The notes: generated by a model from the letters alone, not told the origin. Shown: positions 13,578-24,701, counted from the stretch's first letter. The stretch is DNA of 64,000 nucleotides from Bisporella sp. PMI_857 (GCA_021307315.1 JAJSPD010000017.1:558001-622000); one strand, 5' to 3'. Translations and numbers: made by a program.

Positions 13578-15257
13578 CTATGAATGGTGGTTCTTCTTTG
13601 CGGTGTTCTCCAGAGGCACGTCGGTTGAATCGCTTTCGGGGCTGTTTTCGAGGTCCCGTGTGACAGTCGAGGTCTCTAGCTTAGCGCCAGGAAGTGTTTC
13701 TGCAATCGGTGTTGTGTTCAGACTATCCTCTTTCTCCATATTTCGCGAGTCTTGGCTGCTTGTCCGGTCTTGGGATCCTTGTGAATTTGAGAGGGTTGGC
13801 GTGTTTGCCTGACTCCCGCCTCGTTGGCCGTGATAGTGGATGACTTGAGGCGGCGCTTGCCCAGCCTGAGTACCCAGGAGATGCTGCGGGTAAGGGTGCA
13901 AGTCTTTTGATGACGTCGAGAATGTCGAGACAACCGGTTGTTGGTACCCATTGCTACCGTTGCTTGGAGTCGGGGTGTGTCCGAAAGACTGACTATGTTC
14001 TGCTTGCGTCGGCGTTCCTGAATCGCCCACCGGACTCATAAGCTGGTCGTTCGTTTGGCCTGTGAGACTGTTCAAGCCACCTTGGATATCTCGTAGTAAT
14101 CGCACATATGCCTCTGGTACTAGGCCACTCTCTTGGGTTTTTGGATCTTCCGCTACTAGCCATCCCTCTACTTGGCCATGACGATACGAGACCCAAATAA
14201 TCTGACCTTCAACGAGGGGAAGCTCGTTCTCATTCTCCGATTGGAAGTCAAAAAGGGCGACAGCTTTGCCATGCATTTCCTCATCTGGAGATGCGATTGT
14301 AAACTGATAATCCCGGGAATAACGGGATTCATCGTTTCGAGTCAGCGCGGGTGAGGAGGCAGAACTGGAGGCATCAGACTCTGTGTAATCTTGACCGTTG
14401 TCGTCTGTATATGATCGGCTAGGCAGTGTTGTTGCGAAGTGCGAATCTCGCCGTCCTGGGACATTGTAAGGTGCTAGCGTCATGGAGTGTCGAGCGTGCT
14501 CAGGAGGATATGTAACAAATTGACCTCCTGGACCATCTGCCTCAGCCCCGCCCTCTGCAACATAGTAGCGCTCGCTTCCGTCGCCTCCAGTGCCCACGTA
14601 ATAACCTCGATCATGCTCATAGTTCTCCTGATTTAGCATGCTTGTGGTGCGCTCCCCTTCCGCTCTTGCACGTCCACGGCCACGCCCTTCCCCGCTACCT
14701 ATCTTTGCTCCGGCGGACTTATGCTTTTTGTGTCTGGAAGATTGTACGATGGGACTCTGCAAATCCTCGTCCTCGCTCCAAGGTGGGCCATCAGCAAACT
14801 GTGCTTGTGGAAGCTGCTCCCCTCCCCACGAACTTGGTCCCCAGCTGGCATATGCTCTACTGTCCCATGATGTTGGAGGATCCGACAGTCGTTTGTAAGA
14901 CTCGCTGATCGGTGTAGAAAGACCTGATTGTGGCCGAGATGATTCGGGGGGCGGACCATAATGCATAGGTTGCGATGAAGGATATGCGAAATCGCGAACT
15001 AGTGTATACGACAGGCTCGAATGGAATATGGGGAACATGTGGGATGGGGGACGCGACCTTGATGGTATAGAGTAGTTTGAGTATTGGGAGAGTCTGTTCT
15101 TGGAGGCGTGTGACGGCGGTCGGTTCAGATTCGATCTTCGGACTGGTGGAGAGGTGATTAATGGCGGTAATGGAGGGTGATTAGGATTAGATGAAGGTGA
15201 GGATATGGGTGACGAAGGGGCCGCCTCCGAGCTGGTTGGAGACATGACCGCGGCCAT
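13578..15257 (-). CDS. SH3-domain protein, Nbp2/Skb5-like
   Basis: A single 559-codon frame starting at ATG 15257. It is mostly disordered: Ser/Pro-rich N-terminus, Gly/Tyr-rich middle, Gln/Ser-rich C-terminus. One SH3 domain lies at about residues 325-390 (AVALFDFQSENENELPLVEG ... GWLVAED ... GLVPEAYVRLL). The ENELPL..EGQIIWVSYRHGQ pattern resembles the Nbp2/Skb5 SH3 group, adaptors that bring PP2C phosphatases to MAP kinase modules or bind polarity kinases. The length is far above yeast Nbp2, as is usual for filamentous fungi. SH3 is certain, orthology tentative. Confidence 0.85.
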   Translation of the reverse strand: MAAVMSPTSSEAAPSSPISSPSSNPNHPPLPPLITSPPVRRSNLNRPPSHASKNRLSQYSNYSIPSRSRPPSHMFPIFHSSLSYTLVRDFAYPSSQPMHYGPPPESSRPQSGLSTPISESYKRLSDPPTSWDSRAYASWGPSSWGGEQLPQAQFADGPPWSEDEDLQSPIVQSSRHKKHKSAGAKIGSGEGRGRGRARAEGERTTSMLNQENYEHDRGYYVGTGGDGSERYYVAEGGAEADGPGGQFVTYPPEHARHSMTLAPYNVPGRRDSHFATTLPSRSYTDDNGQDYTESDASSSASSPALTRNDESRYSRDYQFTIASPDEEMHGKAVALFDFQSENENELPLVEGQIIWVSYRHGQVEGWLVAEDPKTQESGLVPEAYVRLLRDIQGGLNSLTGQTNDQLMSPVGDSGTPTQAEHSQSFGHTPTPSNGSNGYQQPVVSTFSTSSKDLHPYPQHLLGTQAGQAPPQVIHYHGQRGGSQANTPTLSNSQGSQDRTSSQDSRNMEKEDSLNTTPIAETLPGAKLETSTVTRDLENSPESDSTDVPLENTAKKNHHS

Positions 15258-17602
15258 GCCGAGAGTTGGCGATTTGAGACCGTCTATCGGCGGACAGTAT
15301 CCCGGGTGGAAGAACTCACTCTCGAGGCCTCAGAGCTGGTTACTGCTTGCCCAGCAAGTCTTTTCGTCGCGCGCAATGGGTACGCCGAATTATGCGCAAT
15401 CGCAGATGGTGATGAGGTTACCAACACCCAGGTAATCCAGAACGCGGACAGACTGTATTCCTTGCGGAGATCGCAACGTCAAGGGATAGTGTTGGCGGTG
15501 GGTGTTAGATAAGTTGATGCGGCAGATGCCTTGATATTGTGAGGCGGTCGCACTTTCGGTGGGATGAGATGGGATTCCTAGAAACAGACGCTGGAAGAAG
15601 ATCAGATCTCAGAAGCACGAGCAAGGCGTTCGTGGGAGTAGAGATGCTTTGAGACCCCACAGCTGAGTGTTTGATAGGCACCCAATGACAAGCTGCAGTG
15701 GTCTTTTGTGGAGGTGAAGTTGTAGATCGTTGACACACTAAACGGGCAGTCGGAGCTGAGAAAGAGGATTTGCGCTCAGACACACAACTCGACTTTTCTC
15801 TTGAGGTTGAATTGAACTTGGGAGGCGAGTGGTTACTGGCCTGGCGAAGCGCCGAGACACCGCAAACGCCTTCAGCTCTGATGGCGACAGGGAGCCAGGA
15901 AGAACCCCGCAAGGTGGGATATCGAAGTATTGAATGGTCGGTTCGGAGGGGTGTTGGCGGCGGCACCCAGCTATAGGAACTGCGTAACGGCGGCGGACAA
16001 GGAAGGTCAAGGGCATCGATTAAATTACACGTGATTAAGTAGATGATGAGATAACAAGAAGGAGAGTGCGAGACCGGGACCTGTTGCGACGAGGAGATGT
16101 GGCGGTTCAACCAGACCGAGCCAGAAAAGCAGTTCGTGCTATGTGTTGCTTACATTGCCTTTCATTCTTTGATCTTAAAATAGAAATGCAGGTTAGCTTT
16201 AACTTGAAACATGCCCTTAGTTGACTGACTGGTACCTTGATTATCATGGAGCCAATCATGGCCGACTCATAGGACGAGAGTGGGTAGTACGTTAGTCCAT
16301 ATATTGCAGGTTGCACTGTAGTGTGTCTAAACGAGAGAAATATTGAATAGTCAAGGCTTGGCATCAACATCTAGTCACAACTTAGTAAATCAACAAAATA
16401 CATATATATCAATACATCAGTAGATCGCAGAGCCCGGTCCGGCATGCTATCTCTCTACAGCTTCAGTTAGATCAACTTCCCATCGGCCTTTTTGGTTGGG
16501 GGCGTTGCGCATGAACGATCGAACTATCAGCCCTGTGTCACCACTTTGGTTGGTGATGTGATGGTTCCAAGAGAGTAATTGAGCATCGCTCATGCTACAG
16601 TATCACCTCCCTCCCTGTACCAAAAAACTACCTAAGCTTCGGAGAAAAGAAACTTACTTCGCATTATTTCTTTTGCCGATTACGCGATGGGCCGCCCGCA
16701 GACGGCCGCACCTCCGCACCCTCGCACTGGAACCCCCAGTCTGCTTTTCTTTTGAAGGCTTCATCACAACTAGCAACATCCTGCTACCATTAAACTACCC
16801 ATCGCCATCACACCACCCGCACCGGTACGTGAGCTGCCCGGCACCAACACACCTGATATCCCTTTCACATGATGAATATGTTATATTGGAGCTGTCTTAT
16901 CTAGAAATGATGACACCATATTAATTACGCAACTTTCCTGAACACTCTCAAACTTTGCTCTTCTATCATTACACGAATTAATCGGTCATGAATAACCCAA
17001 AACTAACTATTCAATAAGCAGTGACGGATTGGTCGTGGAATCCCCACTCAAAGCGCGATTCGCTGGGAATTCAAACGGTTGGTGACCCATGCAGCCGTTT
17101 ATCATGAACAAGATCTCCGCGTTTTCACGCACCTGCTGGTGCTCTATGGTCTTTGGCAACTCTTCCATCGACGCCTAAGCTGCCCAGGCTTTTTGCATAT
17201 GGCTAACGTCAAAGATAGCAAGGACGGATAATATTGTCGTCTACGAAGAACACGCTCTCGATCAAGGAATCTTCCATAAACACAGCTCACTTGCACGAGC
17301 AATTCGCCAGTCACATTACATCGGCGAGTCCAAGCAGCTGGTCATAAGGGACCACCATTGTTAAATTCTCCAAGGTCGAGAACTTGGCTGAATTGGTGGG
17401 CCCAGCTTTTGCAACAAATTAACACCCAGTCTTATCGCCTTTCTGGCTCTGCTCCCAAGCAGTTATTGGAGGCATCGTTTTCATCGGTGCACCTGCGGGT
17501 CTGAGGCTCGGATCACAAGCCACCATAATCCAGCTATCGCTCTCAAACCTTCAGCTCAACTTGACCGCACTGGTTGCACTTACTGCCGACCACAAAGTCA
17601 CA
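15258..17602. other. Divergent intergenic region between the SH3 gene and ssu72
   Basis: It separates two divergently transcribed genes. A 600-bp open frame on the minus strand (15505-16110) lacks an ATG at its left end and has no domain signature; it is probably 5' leader of the SH3 gene. Nothing else is recognised. Confidence 0.5.
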
Positions 17603-18438
17603 ATGGCACAACCTCAGGGTCAAGCAGGCGTGAATGGAGGTGCAAATCAACACCTAACTTTGGGCAGCGAGCGCGTTGATCCAGGTGGATTCAAGCTCAA
17701 GTTTTGCACTGTATGCGCTAGCAACCAAAATAGGTTGGCTCCCCTGCACATAGTTGACAATGGCGAAGACTAATTCTGCATAGATCCATGGAATCTCATC
17801 TTCGTCTTGCCATGGCAGGTTATCCTGTTATTTCATTCGGTACTGGATCTCTTGTCCGTCTGCCCGGACCCTCTATCGACAAACCTAACGTTTATCAATT
17901 CAACAAGACGTCTTATGATAGCATGTACAAGGAGTTGGAAGACAAGGATCCACGTCTCTACCGTGCAAACGGAATACTCAATATGCTGGGACGCAATCGT
18001 AACGTAAAGTGGGGACCCGAGAGATGGCAAGACTGGCAAATAGGGGCTCCACGCATAACACAAACCAACGACAAGGGAAGCGAGGGCGTTGAAGGTGGAG
18101 TTGTAGACATCGTAATTACCTGCGAGGAGAGATGTTGGGATGCGGTCATTGATGATCTCCACACTCGAGGCGGTCAACTCAACCGGCCGGTTCATGTTAT
18201 CAACGTTGACATCAAGGATAACCACGAGGAGGCGTTTGTTGGTGGAAGAGCAATTCTGGATCTGGCTGATTCTCTCAACAAAGTTGCGGCTGAGCATCGA
18301 GCGGTCAATCCGTCGGCTTTCGACGATGCCAGCTCTTCGCACCGGTCCGACTTTGATGAGCGAGTTCCGGAGATCATCGCCGAGTGGCAAGACCGTTGGC
18401 CGAATCTTCCTGCTCTGTGGACCTTGGCATGGTTCTAG
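17603..18438 (+). CDS. ssu72: RNA polymerase II CTD Ser5/7 phosphatase Ssu72
   Basis: Two exons (17603-17733, 17784-18438) give 261 residues. The low-molecular-weight phosphatase loop Cys38-Ala-Ser-Asn-Gln-Asn-Arg44 (CX5R) is present, followed by SMESH. The general-acid region is [12 protein letters not shown] near residues 150-165. Ssu72 dephosphorylates the CTD of Rpb1 and works with the cleavage/polyadenylation factor. The intron splits the catalytic Arg44 codon (AG|A) and uses an unusual GTTGGC donor; the acceptor follows a CTAAT branch-like motif. The N-terminal 30 residues are a Gly/Gln-rich extension. It is slightly longer than yeast Ssu72 (206), mainly from that extension and a Gly/Glu insert near 110. 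Confidence 0.94.
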
Positions 18439-18884
18439 AGTGTCACGGAATCAGTAGACTGCTTTATGTAGATGTACACTTACACTTGAAATTGGCGTTG
18501 GTGGTAAAAGGACGGCAGATACCCAAATCAATATGGCGCATGGGTCTGTTAGATGATAGGTCACGGGAGACACAAGGGAACAAAATATAATGAACGTGAA
18601 CGGAGTTTATCTCCACGATCCTAGTGATATTTAAGTATGCCACGCCAGGGTCACATTTAGCCACGGGAGGGCTACAAGCTCTTGGTGACACTTTTGGTCT
18701 GCCTAGGCGGCCACACCTTATGAAACAGCCAGGTACCGGCCACTAAGCTTTCCAAGCATTTGGGAGGAACCGACCTTGTGGACTTTTCAAGTCGATGTGC
18801 TATGGATCCTTCTACTTCCATGGAAACTGGAACGGCTGCTCTTAAAGCTGATATGTCACACGCTTATCGATCTCAACCTAGGGA
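18439..18884. other. 3' flank of ssu72 up to the transposon
   Basis: No gene is visible in these roughly 450 bases. The stretch ends at the TA dinucleotide (18885-18886) that flanks the transposon, so its right end was continuous with position 20749 before insertion. Confidence 0.5.
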
Positions 18885-18886
18885 TA

Positions 18887-18947
18887 ACGTAGCCCACAAG
18901 CGAGTTTCCAACACAAGCGAATTTCCATTTTTTTCTTGGCATCGTAC
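18887..18947 (+). repeat. Left terminal inverted repeat (61 bp)
   Basis: Identical over 61 bases to the reverse complement of 20688-20748. It contains two tandem 16-bp motifs (18895-18910 and 18912-18927) that differ at one base, spaced 17 bp apart. Such arrays are typical binding sites for the transposase's helix-turn-helix domains. Confidence 0.95.
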
Positions 18948-18986
18948 AAACTACCTTTCAAACAACATTTTTTTATATATACTAAA

Positions 18987-20648
18987 ATGGTTCGTACTTG
19001 GAATGAATCCGACCTTATTTTAGCAGTAAATACGCTTCAAAAGAATCCACATTTAAAGCTAAGTCGCGTTGCTCGAACTTACAATGTGCCTCGCAAAACA
19101 TTGTATAACCGATATCACGGAATAACTTCACGACGCGATATTTCAGCTAATTTTCGAAAACTTACCGATCTTGAAGAAAATGTTATTGTACGACATATTC
19201 TTGACTTGGATTCACGGTCATTTCCTCCTCGACTTAGTAATGTTGAAGATATGACTAATCAATTACTTCAACAACGAAACGCGGGACGCGTCGGCAAAAA
19301 CTGGACTTCAAACTTCGTACGACGACAACCAGAACTACGAACGCGTTTTAATCGAAGAATCGACTATCAGCGAGTTCAGTGCGAAGACCCTGACGTGTAT
19401 AACGCATGGTTTTGCCTCGTACGAAACACAATTGCCAAATATGGGATTCAGGAAGAAGATATATACAACTTTGACGAAACGGGATTTGTAATGGGCCAGA
19501 TTTCGTCCGAAATGGTTGTAACCAGCTCTGAACGACGCAATAAGCCTCGAACTGTACAACAAAGGAATCGGGAATGGATTACAGTAATTCAAGGGATCGG
19601 TGCGTACGGCTATGTGCTGCCGCTATATATAATTGTTGCGGGCAAAACCCACTTTTCGTCGTGGTATGAAAATAGTCAATTGCCGTCCGATTGGGTTATT
19701 GCTGTTACTGCAAATGGCTGGACAACAAATGAGCGAGGCTTAGATTGGATTCGGCATTTCAATTTACATACAAAGAGTCGTACAAAGGGTGGTTATCGAC
19801 TTTTGATTCTTGATGGCCACGAAAGCCACCACTCGACTGATTTCGAGCTTTATTGCAAAGAACACAACATTATTACGCTTTGTATGCCTGCACATTCGTC
19901 TCACAAGCTTCAGCCTCTTGATGTTGGCTGTTTTCGTGCGTTAAAAAGATCGTACGGCGCTGAAATTGAAAAGCTGATGCGTGCGCATATTACTTATATT
20001 TCTAAGGAAGACTTTTTTCCTGCTTTCCACACCGCATTTCGTACAACAATGATTGAATCAAACATTCGAGGAGAGTTTCGCGGGACAGGCCTTGTGCCGT
20101 ACGACCCAAAATATGTGATTTCACAGCTAGATATCAAACTGCCAACTCCAACTTCGCCTAGACCGTCGTCCGGTTTACCTTTAATTTGGGAGCCTAAAAC
20201 TCCAAGCAACGTAATTGAAACACAATCTCAGACTATATATGTCAAAGAAAGAATTGTACGACATCAAAATAGCTCTCCAACTTCGCTTTTGTCAAGTATA
20301 GATCAGTTTGCAAAAGGTGCAACGCGCGCAATTCATGAACTAGTGTTGTTGCGCGAAGAGAACAGAGTACTTCGCAAAGCAAATAATAAGCTTAGTCGGC
20401 GCCGTCGTACGAAAAAGCGCCGAATACAAGAAGGAGGATCACTTAGTTTGCAAGATGCGCAAGATCTTCAAGCTCAAAGTGATGTTAATGCTCAATTACA
20501 AGCCGATTTGGCCCAAGATAGTAGTCGTACAAAGCAAAACGCACCACAACAACGACGCTGTGGATTGTGCGGAGAGTTTGGCCACAATGTGCGAACATGT
20601 CAAAAGAGTAGATTAGAGCTTGAGGATTCAGATATTGAGGAGTTATAA
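18987..20648 (+). CDS. Pogo/Fot1-type transposase (DDE_1 family)
   Basis: One exon, 553 residues, starting at the first ATG in the frame. An N-terminal psq-type helix-turn-helix (about 8-45, LSRVARTYNVPRKTLYNRYHG) and a CENP-B-type DNA-binding domain (about 55-115) precede the DDE catalytic core. The acids are Asp163 (YNFDETGF), Asp276 (LLILDGHESHH) and Asp312 (HKLQPLDVGCF), 35 residues lying between the last two. The C-terminus has a basic stretch (SRRRRTKKRR) and a CCHC zinc knuckle, Cys525-x2-Cys528-x4-His533-x4-Cys538. The frame is intact with all key residues. The coding sequence is more AT-rich than neighbouring genes and full of the word CGTAC. Confidence 0.95.
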   Translation: MVRTWNESDLILAVNTLQKNPHLKLSRVARTYNVPRKTLYNRYHGITSRRDISANFRKLTDLEENVIVRHILDLDSRSFPPRLSNVEDMTNQLLQQRNAGRVGKNWTSNFVRRQPELRTRFNRRIDYQRVQCEDPDVYNAWFCLVRNTIAKYGIQEEDIYNFDETGFVMGQISSEMVVTSSERRNKPRTVQQRNREWITVIQGIGAYGYVLPLYIIVAGKTHFSSWYENSQLPSDWVIAVTANGWTTNERGLDWIRHFNLHTKSRTKGGYRLLILDGHESHHSTDFELYCKEHNIITLCMPAHSSHKLQPLDVGCFRALKRSYGAEIEKLMRAHITYISKEDFFPAFHTAFRTTMIESNIRGEFRGTGLVPYDPKYVISQLDIKLPTPTSPRPSSGLPLIWEPKTPSNVIETQSQTIYVKERIVRHQNSSPTSLLSSIDQFAKGATRAIHELVLLREENRVLRKANNKLSRRRRTKKRRIQEGGSLSLQDAQDLQAQSDVNAQLQADLAQDSSRTKQNAPQQRRCGLCGEFGHNVRTCQKSRLELEDSDIEEL

Positions 20649-20687
20649 TTAATTATTTGTATTGTTGTTTAAATATTTGAGTATTTC

Positions 20688-20748
20688 GTACGATGCCAAG
20701 AAAAAAATGGAAATTCGCTTGTGTTGGAAACTCGCTTGTGGGCTACGT
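20688..20748 (-). repeat. Right terminal inverted repeat (61 bp)
   Basis: Reverse complement of 18887-18947 without a mismatch, including the seven-base homopolymer inside it. The outer end is ACGT next to the TA duplication. Confidence 0.95.
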
Positions 20749-20750
20749 TA

Positions 20751-21727
20751 TATCATATACATCAATATCACCAGACATATGGGCAAAAGTTGTCTCTCAG
20801 GCGGATTGGGTAGTTGGCGGTTTATACCCAGGCATGAGATAGATTAAGAACCACCCCCGAGCTATCTAGAACAATGGCGGCAATCATCGTCATTTCAATC
20901 TATTATTGTATGTTGGTGGTGAAATGAGGTGGTGCAAAATTAACTTCATGCCATGTGGGATTGCCGAACAGGGGGGGTGAGATTTAGCCCTTTTCGCGAA
21001 CCTTTTACCCCTGATTCCTGATGGGTACAAGTAACAAATGAAGCCTCGCCTGGGGCCTGAGGCATACAGATCCCAAATAAGGATTCTCAATTAACTCAAC
21101 CGTGCCGGCAGCATTTACGTGCATAGACAATTCATTATTGCTCCCGTAATGTTAATAAACATTAGAACCAAAAGCCCACTCAGAATTTCATCCTTCCAAG
21201 GCTTTGTTTGCTTGCTCTTGTGTTCATTGCCTCGCGTCCTCAATAGTCGGTCATCGCAGGGGGGGCACATCTCCGATAAGATCAAAAAGTGCCTAGATGC
21301 TTTAGCGCTACCGTCAATTCAGGAGAGAGAGAAAACGCAAGGGACGAGATCTGACTCTCACGCTCATATCCTCTGATTCTCCTTCCCTTTCTCCTTCCCC
21401 CCCGTCTTCACGTCTTTCACTGTGCAATTCTCACAGTCCCACGGTCCTTACCAGAATAGCGAGTATCACGTCAATCGGGAAAGGGTCTCTCATAATTCAA
21501 GAGTTCAGATCAGACTTGGCCACAGCAGCCTTGCCGTACTGCGTGTTTCAGCAACTCTCGAACCATCTCACGCAATTGATGCTTTGGGCGAAACCTTTTC
21601 AGCATCAACGAGTCTGCCTTGAAGGCTGCCATCATACCATCATATCCAACTTCTAGTCGTGAGCGAGGGAAAGCGCAAGTGAGCGACGAGCAGCCATCAT
21701 CGCATTTCTACGACGGCATCATACACC
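20751..21727. other. Upstream region of the spa2-like gene
   Basis: No coding sequence is recognised. The 250-300 bases before the start codon are pyrimidine-rich (CTTCCC/TCTTC runs near 21375-21420), a common feature of fungal promoters and leaders. Confidence 0.5.
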
Positions 21728-24701
21728 ATGAATGGTCGAAATGGCCCTCTATCTCCCATCTCAGCAGTAGGCAGCGAGTGGTCCGGCATATCCAAATATC
21801 AAGGCCCTGACAACGACTCGCAATATTCCCCTAACCCGAATAATCGAGGGCAGCTTGCCTCACCGCCGATATCTAGTGGTTCAAACGGGATGATGAACGG
21901 CGGAGGATTTCCACCACGAGGGTCGTCAGGGGGCAGTCCGGGCGGTCCTTCGCCTCCGGCATCGATAGCGCGGTCGAGTGTGATGAGCAAGCAGGACGAG
22001 CAGTTCGAGGCGACCTTATCAGAACACTACGTCGCACTAAAAAGATACTTGGCAGCATCTCTGCGGGACGATAAAGGAAATCCCCGGCCGAATCGAGCAC
22101 GAGACAAATTACTCAGACTATCCTCGGTCCAATTCCAGGAGCTCAGCACGGATGTGTTCGATGAATTACTACGCCGACAGCAAAGTGGCAGGAGAACACC
22201 AAATGGCAGTACACCAGATGGAGCACCACCACCGTATCTCCTTCCAAAAGACACCTTTCATCCAAAACGAAATCAGGCTCGTCAAAAGCTCTCGACCTTG
22301 CCCCCTGCGCGATTTCGAGACCTTGCCACCGACGTCTTCTATGAACTTGAGCGAAGGTTTCCACGATTTGCAGGAGGGGATATCAGCAGAATCGGGAGCC
22401 CGGCCTCTATCCGCGGACCCCCGAGTCGGAATGGCACACCAGTCAATGGCCCTGGTCGTATGCGTCGACCTTCAGATGCAAGCTCAATTGCTGGGTATTC
22501 GATGAGAAGCGAATCAAGGAGCGGAGCCCGGCCACCTCTCAATGGAAGTCTGAGTATCCCTCCTTCCCCAGGACTACCACCTAATGACTATGGACGGCCG
22601 ACACCGAAGACTTTCCAGAGCAATACGATGGTTCCCAATAAGAGCACCATGGTTGAGGATGATGAAACCGGCGGGGAAGATAACGAGGAGGATGGCGATG
22701 CGTTTGGCTTGGAAGCTGCGGTGGCCAGAAATAGGGAGAGCAAGAAGAGTAATGGAAGTTCAGAGGTAATATCTTCCAATTCGATATGTGAATGGATGCT
22801 AATAAAATTCAGACTGACAAGAAGCTTTTGGATGACTACCAATCACAAGTTGCAGAACTGCGTGAAAAGATCGATTCCATGGAGGATGCTCTCAAACGCA
22901 AGGATGATGCTCTGGCTACCGCTCTTGATGAAGAGAGGACACGTGCAACGGCGTCGAGCACCGAGAAGAAAGAGTGGTCAGATCTCAGGCTGAGCTTGGA
23001 GAGCAAGCTTGCGGATGCACAGAACCTGAATGAGTCTCTACAATCCGAACTGGACCGGGTAAGAAGCTCGCAGGCAAATTCGGAACGAGAGTTACGGGCG
23101 CAGTTGGAGGAGTTGCGTGTTTCAACTGCAAATGCAAGTTCCCGAGGCCCATCTGACTCGGATCTTGAAAGAGAGAACGAGGAGCTGCGTGCAGAGCTAC
23201 AACAACAACAAGAAGTAACAGACGAGGTGCGGCGAGAAGCCCAAGAATTTTTGCGTGAAATGCGGATGCTGTCAGAGCGAAGTGGGTCGTCTTACGATCG
23301 AGAAGAACAGCTCTTAAATACGGTCAACAAGTTAGAAGAGGAAGTCAGGGACTGGAGGAATCGCTACGCTAGGACGAAAGCTCAGTTGCGTAGTCTGCGC
23401 GCGACCTCAATCGGGTTGACAATTCAGCCTGAGGCGCAGAAATACTTCAAGGACAATGGCTTTACTGAAGCGAACGGGATGGTTAAGGATGTCAGCATCA
23501 CCAAATTCCAAATTTCAATCGACGAGCTGTTACGTGTCGCCCGTGCAGACGAACCATCCCGGGTCACGGAGTTCATGAAGTCTGTAATCGTGACCACGCG
23601 CCGGATCACCCAGGACATGCACGACTCGGCAAGCAATGGAGAATTGACCACTCAGCAGGAGAAGCTGAAATTGAGAGTTTCCGCAACCGCCAATAATCTG
23701 ATTACCGCATCAAAGAATTTTGCGGCTGCCAATGGCTTGTCGCCGGTATCATTGCTTGATGCAGCAGCTTCGCATTTGACCACCGCAGTTGTTGAGCTGG
23801 TACGCACGGTCAAGATTCGACCCACGCCTGCGGGCGAGCTGGAAGATGACGATGACGGAAATCTAGATCCGGTGGACACAACCGGCTACTTTCCGGTGCG
23901 TGATACCAAACAAGACAACATTCCACCGCCATTCCAAGGTCTCCAAAATGGCCGGATCAGCGGCGATTCTTCCATGTACAGCCCTATCAACTCTCCAAGG
24001 GAATCGACCAACATGAGACCGAGAAGCGCAGGAAAGGAGTCATGGGCGAGCCGACAACGATCGCTGTCCCGAGGTCCCCCGCCAATGAATGGTCTGAATT
24101 CAGTCAATGGAACTAATAAAACGCTCCCGCCAGCGCCCATGGGTGTGGGTTTTGGCATCAGGGCTCAGGAGAGTGATGTCGAGGAGCTAAAGGTATGTCT
24201 CGTGTTTTGTAAAAAAAAATTACCTCTTCTCTTGAAAAACAAAACTACCCGTCTCTCTTGACCGTCATATCCTAACCAGAGCAGATATATCTTGAGGACG
24301 AAACTGCAATTCTAGTCCAGAACATCCAATCCCTTGTCTCATTCATCCGGTCGGATGCCGGCATCACCGACATCTCCGGGAAAATATCCTCCATTGCCAC
24401 CGTTGTGGGAAAAGTCGTCTCGTCCACTGAGTCAGCCATGTCGCTTACCAGTAACTCCTCTTTACGCACGACGGCAGGACCGATTCTCGGAAAGTTGTCT
24501 AGATGTAGGCAGCGGCTGTTAGAGGCAGGCGAGGTCGGCAAGAACATATCCGAGGAAGACCGAGGCGCTTGGAAGTCGTGGACACAGACTCTACCGCCGA
24601 TTGCCTTTGAGATTGCACGGGAAACGAAGGAGTTGGTTCAAAGCGTGGATTATGTATCAGTGGATCAGGGGCGAGATGCGGCTGAGGAGGATTTTTCATA
24701 A
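21728..24701 (+). CDS. spa2: Polarisome scaffold, Spa2-like
   Basis: Three exons (21728-22765, 22813-24192, 24285-24701) give about 944 residues, all introns in phase 0. Two tandem Spa2 homology repeats are at about 98-140 and 175-215 (the first starts LKRYLAASLRDDKGNPRPNR, the second has FHPKRNQARQKLSTLPPARF). A coiled coil covers about 347-570. A conserved middle domain follows, then a C-terminal helical domain in exon 3 (YLEDETAILVQNIQSLVSFIR). Spa2 holds formins, MAP kinases and Cdc42 regulators at hyphal tips. The last intron's acceptor is the third of several AG dinucleotides and was chosen by frame. Symbol by homology. Confidence 0.9.

Larger units (their letters stand above)
18885..20750 (+). 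mobile_element. Complete pogo/Fot1-type DNA transposon with TA target duplication
   Basis: The element itself spans 18887-20748 (1862 bp). Its ends are perfect 61-bp inverted repeats beginning ACGTAGCCC, and it is flanked on both sides by TA (18885-18886 and 20749-20750), the target duplication of the Tc1/mariner-pogo superfamily. It carries one uninterrupted transposase gene in the plus orientation and little else. Perfect termini plus an open transposase indicate a recent insertion and possible present activity. I see no obvious RIP-like stop codons. It sits between the 3' end of ssu72 and the promoter of the spa2-like gene. Confidence 0.95.

Noticed and set aside
15505..16110. A 201-codon open frame on the minus strand
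   Set aside because: It has no ATG at its start and no domain features; it lies in the presumed leader of the SH3 gene.
17040..17400. Possible decayed BTB-domain pseudogene (short stretch resembling HAxVYxxxD..L)
   Set aside because: The resemblance covers too few residues and needs several stops to be ignored; it cannot be told from chance by eye.
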